The notes beneath the pieces are model-generated. The model worked only from the letters and a program-made list of their open reading frames with translations, searched no databases and was not told where the DNA came from. Made by a program: the position numbers and the translations under genes. A stretch of 7,671 nt of DNA from assembly GCA_005884985.1 (NCBI GenBank), contig VAYK01000052.1:11575-19245 (forward strand), given 5' to 3'. Each line of letters opens with the position of its first letter. The stretch's first letter is position 1. Origin of the DNA: Actinomycetota bacterium (GTDB lineage: Bacteria > Actinomycetota > Thermoleophilia > Solirubrobacterales > 70-9). Shown here piece after piece: positions 4,985 through 7,671 of the stretch.

Positions 4985-5848
4985 GTGAGCACTGACGGCG
5001 CCAGGGAAGCGGAGAGCGCCGCCGGCCCCGACGAGCGCGGCAGCACTCCCGCAGAGGCCGTCGGGCCGGCCAGGGTCCGGGCACCCACGCGTGGCAACCG
5101 CAGGCTCGAGGCCCTGCTCGACGGGGTCAACGCAGACGCGGAGCTGCGGGGTTGGTGGCACATGGCCCAGGTGACCTCGGAGCGGCTCGGGATGTCGGAC
5201 CATTCCTGGGTTCACGTGCAGATCGTGCTCAACATCGGGCTGCGCCTGCTGCGGCTCCTGGCCAAGGCCGGGGTCGAGCCGGCGATGGTCACCGACCACG
5301 GGATGGGCCGGCGCGACGCCGAGGTCGTGGTCGCCGCCGGCGCGCTCCTGCACGACGTCGGCATGTCCATCCACCGCACCGACCACGAGGCCTACAGCCT
5401 GTTCCTCGCCGCGCCGAAGCTGCGGCAGCTGCTGGAGGGGGTCTACGAGGAGCCGGAACGCACCGTCGTCGTCTCTGAGGCCCTGCACTCGATCATCGGC
5501 CACCGGCGCCGAGGCGAGCCGTACACGCTCGAGGCCGGAGTGGTGCGGGTCGCCGACGCGCTCGACATGGCCCATGGACGCTCTCGGGTGCCGGTCGAGT
5601 CGGGTCGGCTCGGCATCCACGCCCTGTCCGCCGCCGCGATCGACGAGGTGGCGATCGAGGCGGGCGCCGACCGCCCGGTGAGGATCGAGATCAAGATGAA
5701 CAACTCGGCGGGCGTCTTCCAGGTCGACGATCTGCTGGCGACGAAGCTGCGCGGGACGCCGCTCGAGAGCCACCTCGAGGTCGTCGCGACGATCGAGGGT
5801 GAGACCGAGAAGCGGCTGCTCAGCGAGTTCCGGCTACCCGAGGGTTAG
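4985..5848 (+). CDS. HD-domain metal-dependent phosphohydrolase
   Basis: The 287-residue protein has three parts. Residues 1 to about 38 look disordered. About 40-200 form an HD domain with metal ligands at H73/H77 (SDHSWVH), the signature H123-D124 (GALLHDVGMSIHR), further histidines H130 and H134, H168/H173 (ALHSIIGHRR), and an aspartate in VADALD (D191 or D194). About 228-287 form a C-terminal alpha/beta domain (RIEIKMNNSAGVFQVDDLL) like that of uncharacterised HD proteins of archaea and some actinobacteria (I believe COG3294). HD proteins hydrolyse phosphate esters such as nucleotides or cyclic nucleotides. Here the substrate is unknown, and neither a GD-GYP motif nor a RelA/SpoT partner domain is present. 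The GTG at 4985 lacks a good ribosome binding site, so a later start, or a leaderless message, is possible. It converges with arsM, with 53 bases between stops. Confidence 0.85.
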   Translation: MSTDGAREAESAAGPDERGSTPAEAVGPARVRAPTRGNRRLEALLDGVNADAELRGWWHMAQVTSERLGMSDHSWVHVQIVLNIGLRLLRLLAKAGVEPAMVTDHGMGRRDAEVVVAAGALLHDVGMSIHRTDHEAYSLFLAAPKLRQLLEGVYEEPERTVVVSEALHSIIGHRRRGEPYTLEAGVVRVADALDMAHGRSRVPVESGRLGIHALSAAAIDEVAIEAGADRPVRIEIKMNNSAGVFQVDDLLATKLRGTPLESHLEVVATIEGETEKRLLSEFRLPEG

Positions 5849-5870
5849 CGTCAGCAGTCGGGTTCCACGC

Positions 5871-5893
5871 GGATTGCCTCGCGAAGCAGATCC
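5871..5893. terminator. Imperfect hairpin between the HD-domain gene and arsM
   Basis: GGAT-TGC (5871-5877) pairs with GCA and ATCC (5886-5888 and 5890-5893) around one bulged G, with an 8-base loop. It is the only stem I see between the two convergent stops, and no T tract follows. A weak call. Confidence 0.25.
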
Positions 5894-5901
5894 TCGTCGA
5901 A

Positions 5902-6699
5902 TCATCGCGGTCGAGGCTTGCGGGCCCGCACGATCGCCGAGCCGGCATGCCGGTGGACACGGTGGGTCTCGCGGATCTCGATCTGCTCGAGGCCTGCAGC
6001 CGCCAGCTCGCTTCGGAAGTCGCCCTCGGTCAGTGCGCCGGCGATGCAGCCCGTCCACTGCCGCAGGTCGCGGCGCGTTGCCTCGTCCATCTCCGGATCG
6101 GCGACCACGTCGGTGACGGCGAAGCGCCCACCCGGGCGCAGGATGCGAACGGCCTCGCGGAAGACCCGAGGCTTGTCAGCGGAGAGGTTGATCACGCAGT
6201 TCGAGATGATCACGTCGACCGATTCGCCGGGCAGCGGGATCTCCTCGATCGTGCCCTTGAGGAACTCGACGTTCTCCACACCGGCCTGGCGCTGGTTGTG
6301 GCGTGCGAGTTCCAGCATCTCGTCGGTCATGTCGAGACCGTAGGCCTTGCCACCCGGGCCTACCCGGCGAGCCGACAGGAGAACGTCGATCCCTCCGCCG
6401 GAGCCGAGATCGAGAACGACCTCCCCCTCGTGCAGCTCCGCCACGGCCGTCGGGTTTCCACAGCCCAGCGACGCAAGCTTCGCCGCGTCGGGCAGCGAGT
6501 CCCGCTCCTCGCCGGAGTAGAGCTCGGCGCCGAAGACGCCCCTCTCCTGGTCCCCCGCGGCGTTCGTCCCGCAGTTACACGAGGACTCCGGGGCGCCGCA
6601 GCAACTGGCCGCGCCGGCACTTGCGGCCTTGGCTGCCTCGGCATAACGCTGGCGCACCGTCTCGCGGATGTTTTCGGTCGTCCGGGTGGAGCTGCTCAT
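5902..6699 (-). CDS. arsM: Arsenite S-adenosylmethionine methyltransferase ArsM
   Basis: The 265-residue protein is a class I methyltransferase with the SAM-binding motif VVLDLGSGGGID (94-105), acidic D123 after the second strand (GLDMTDEM) and a post-motif RILRPGGRFAVTD. It has the three cysteines that define ArsM at the expected places: C80 (ASLGCGNP), C168 (SNCVINLS) and C218 (WTGCIAGAL). In characterised ArsM enzymes these bind As(III), which is methylated in steps to volatile or less retained products. The N-terminus adds C33, C34, C41 and C43, a Cys-rich segment that may bind metalloid or be disordered. The ATG (6699-6697) overlaps the TGA of the upstream methyltransferase as ATGA. A strong AAGGAGG (6710-6704) lies 4 bases before it, inside the end of that gene, so translation is probably coupled. 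It is the last gene of the ars operon, controlled by the ArsR two genes upstream. Confidence 0.93.
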   Translation of the reverse strand: MSSSTRTTENIRETVRQRYAEAAKAASAGAASCCGAPESSCNCGTNAAGDQERGVFGAELYSGEERDSLPDAAKLASLGCGNPTAVAELHEGEVVLDLGSGGGIDVLLSARRVGPGGKAYGLDMTDEMLELARHNQRQAGVENVEFLKGTIEEIPLPGESVDVIISNCVINLSADKPRVFREAVRILRPGGRFAVTDVVADPEMDEATRRDLRQWTGCIAGALTEGDFRSELAAAGLEQIEIRETHRVHRHAGSAIVRARKPRPR

Positions 6700-7397
6700 C
6701 GGCCCTCCTTGTGCGCGGTCACGATCTCAGTGGGGAAGAGCATCTGCGACAGGTACTCGCGCGAGACGCCGACGAAGTTCAGCTCGCGCAGGACTGGCGC
6801 CGCGAGGACCCCGCGGCAGTTGGCGGTGAGCACGAGCCCCCGCCCATACGCCCAGTCCCAGATGCGGTGCCGACGTCGCTCGCCCTTGGTCATGTTCGAG
6901 AGGACGAGCCTCCCGCGGGGTCGCAACACGCGCTTGAACTCCGCGAGAGCGCCAGGGATGTCATCGCGCGGAAGTAGATCGAGCATGTAGCCGTTCACCA
7001 GCAGGTCGACGCTCTCGTCCTCGATCGGCAGCTCCAATGCACTGCCTTCGATCACCTCGACCTCCTCCGTGAGCCCGGCCCGCTCCAGGCGTCGGCGGGT
7101 CTGGGCGAGCATGCCCTCGGAGATCTCGACGCCGACGGTGCGTCCGCCAAGGTTGGCGCGCGCGAGACGCACCAGCTGCACGCCGGTTCCGGTAGCGACC
7201 TCGAGAACGTCCTCGCCTGGCCGAACGCTCGCCAGCTCGAGCACGCGTCGGCGTGATTTCGACTCCGTCGCCCGGGCCCAAGCCTCGTAGACCGGCGCAA
7301 GCCGCGTGTAGACGCGCGGGACCCGCTCTGGGGCGTCCTTGGCCTCGAGAACCACGTCGCGCCAGCTCTGGCGGGGCGTGGCTAGCCGGCCAGCCAT
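6696..7397 (-). CDS. Unassigned class I SAM-dependent methyltransferase in the ars operon
   Basis: The 233-residue protein is a UbiE/Coq5-like methyltransferase: VLEVATGTGVQ (64-74) is motif I, E91 (VGVEIS) should bind the ribose of SAM, SALELPIEDESVDLLV (119-134) spans motif II, and EFKRVLRPRGRLVLSN (153-168) motif III. A C-terminal segment WAYGRGLVLTANCRGVLAAP, then FVGVSREYLSQMLFPTEIV, probably forms the substrate lid. It has only one cysteine (C194), so it cannot carry the ArsM triad. The ATG at 7397 is preceded by GAGGAG (7411-7406) with 8-base spacing and overlaps the end of arsR by 16 bases; its stop overlaps the arsM start by 4. This tight packing ties it to arsenic metabolism, yet its substrate is unknown: a further arsenic species, a thiol, or a lipid or quinone are all possible. 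The frame is open upstream to 7547, but that part only shadows arsR. Confidence 0.85.
   Translation of the reverse strand: MAGRLATPRQSWRDVVLEAKDAPERVPRVYTRLAPVYEAWARATESKSRRRVLELASVRPGEDVLEVATGTGVQLVRLARANLGGRTVGVEISEGMLAQTRRRLERAGLTEEVEVIEGSALELPIEDESVDLLVNGYMLDLLPRDDIPGALAEFKRVLRPRGRLVLSNMTKGERRRHRIWDWAYGRGLVLTANCRGVLAAPVLRELNFVGVSREYLSQMLFPTEIVTAHKEGR
6704..6710 (-). promoter_or_regulatory. Strong ribosome binding site of arsM inside the upstream gene
   Basis: AAGGAGG on the minus strand, 4 bases before the arsM ATG, lies within the last codons (K-E-G-R) of the middle methyltransferase. With the ATGA stop/start overlap it indicates coupled, high translation of arsM. Confidence 0.75.
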
Positions 7398-7671
7398 GCC
7401 GAGAGCTCCTCGACCGCGTCGCGGTTGACGTAGTAGTAGGCCCACAGGCCCCGGCGCTCCGAGCCGACGATGCCCGCCTCGCGCAGCACCTTGAGGTGGT
7501 GGGAGACCGTGGGCTGGGAGAGCTCGAACAGCGGCACCAGCTCGCACACGCAGACCTTGCCGGCGTGCTTTCGCAGCACGTCGACCAGCTGCAGGCGGAT
7601 CGGATCGCCGAGGGCCTTGGCGAGGGCGGCCAGACGCTCGGCCTCGCGGCGCTCGACGTCCGGGTAGACGA
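7382..7671 (-). CDS. arsR: ArsR-family As(III)-responsive repressor (N-terminal end cut by window edge)
   Basis: The frame runs from the right edge to a TAG at 7384-7382, reading VYPDVERREAERLAALAKAL then GDPIRLQLVDVLRKHAG, so only a few N-terminal residues are probably missing. It is a winged helix-turn-helix of the SmtB/ArsR family: recognition helices LSQPTVSHHLKVLREAGIV (7522-7466) and a beta-wing RRGLWAYYYV. The motif K-V-C-V-C-E-L (cysteine codons 7552-7550 and 7546-7544) is the CxC pair of classical As(III)/Sb(III)-sensing ArsR proteins. In these, thiolate binding of the metalloid releases the repressor from its operator. The operator and promoter should lie just outside the window. 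A GTG at 7579 inside the frame is not the start, because conserved family residues precede it. It heads a coupled operon with two methyltransferases. No arsB, acr3 or arsC is seen here; they may lie beyond the edge. Confidence 0.93.
   Translation of the reverse strand, partial: VYPDVERREAERLAALAKALGDPIRLQLVDVLRKHAGKVCVCELVPLFELSQPTVSHHLKVLREAGIVGSERRGLWAYYYVNRDAVEELSAWLAG

Noticed and set aside
4817..5773. 318-codon open frame antisense to the HD-domain gene
   Set aside because: No domain features; the + strand frame carries a complete HD motif set, so this is a shadow.
5947..6990. 347-codon open frame antisense to arsM
   Set aside because: Longer than arsM but spans two genes on the other strand without any motif; a by-product of G/C-rich codon structure.

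Overview
The window is high-GC DNA with strong G/C preference at third codon positions, frequent GTG starts and short or overlapping gene junctions. Together with an Rpf-type transglycosylase, a group largely confined to Actinomycetota, this points to an actinobacterium. A deep-branching soil lineage such as Thermoleophilia would fit, but that is inference from protein style, not a search result.

Layout. (1) 3-632 (+): C-terminal part of a phytoene-desaturase/PYROXD2-like FAD oxidoreductase, entering from the left edge. A hairpin (641-657) separates it from the convergent next block. (2) 2125-685 (-): a lipoate/octanoate ligase-transferase family protein, then a small calcineurin-like metallophosphoesterase. 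(3) 2126-2585: a long divergent intergenic region, locally lower in GC, holding a near-consensus CRP-type palindrome and several hairpins. (4) 2586-3902 (+): a secreted Rpf-like transglycosylase and a SpoIIM-like (DUF95-like) polytopic membrane protein. (5) 4659-3919 (-): an enoyl-CoA hydratase/isomerase family protein, converging on the previous block across a small hairpin. (6) 4660-4984: intergenic, with a doubtful His-rich small ORF. (7) 4985-5848 (+): an HD-domain metal-dependent phosphohydrolase with a conserved-looking C-terminal domain. (8) 7671-5902 (-): a tightly coupled arsenic operon: ArsR repressor with a CVC metalloid site (start of gene outside the window), an unassigned class I SAM methyltransferase, and the arsenite methyltransferase ArsM.

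How the genes work together. The clearest functional unit is arsR-methyltransferase-arsM. As(III) should release ArsR and allow coupled expression of two methyltransferases, of which only ArsM carries the cysteine triad for arsenite methylation. The second plausible unit is the cell-wall pair of Rpf-like enzyme and SpoIIM-like protein, downstream of a possible cAMP/CRP-controlled promoter and a structured leader. The other genes look like ordinary single metabolic genes. No mobile elements, CRISPR arrays, tRNA or rRNA genes were seen. The most promising undescribed items are the middle methyltransferase of the ars operon and the regulatory region of the Rpf-like gene.
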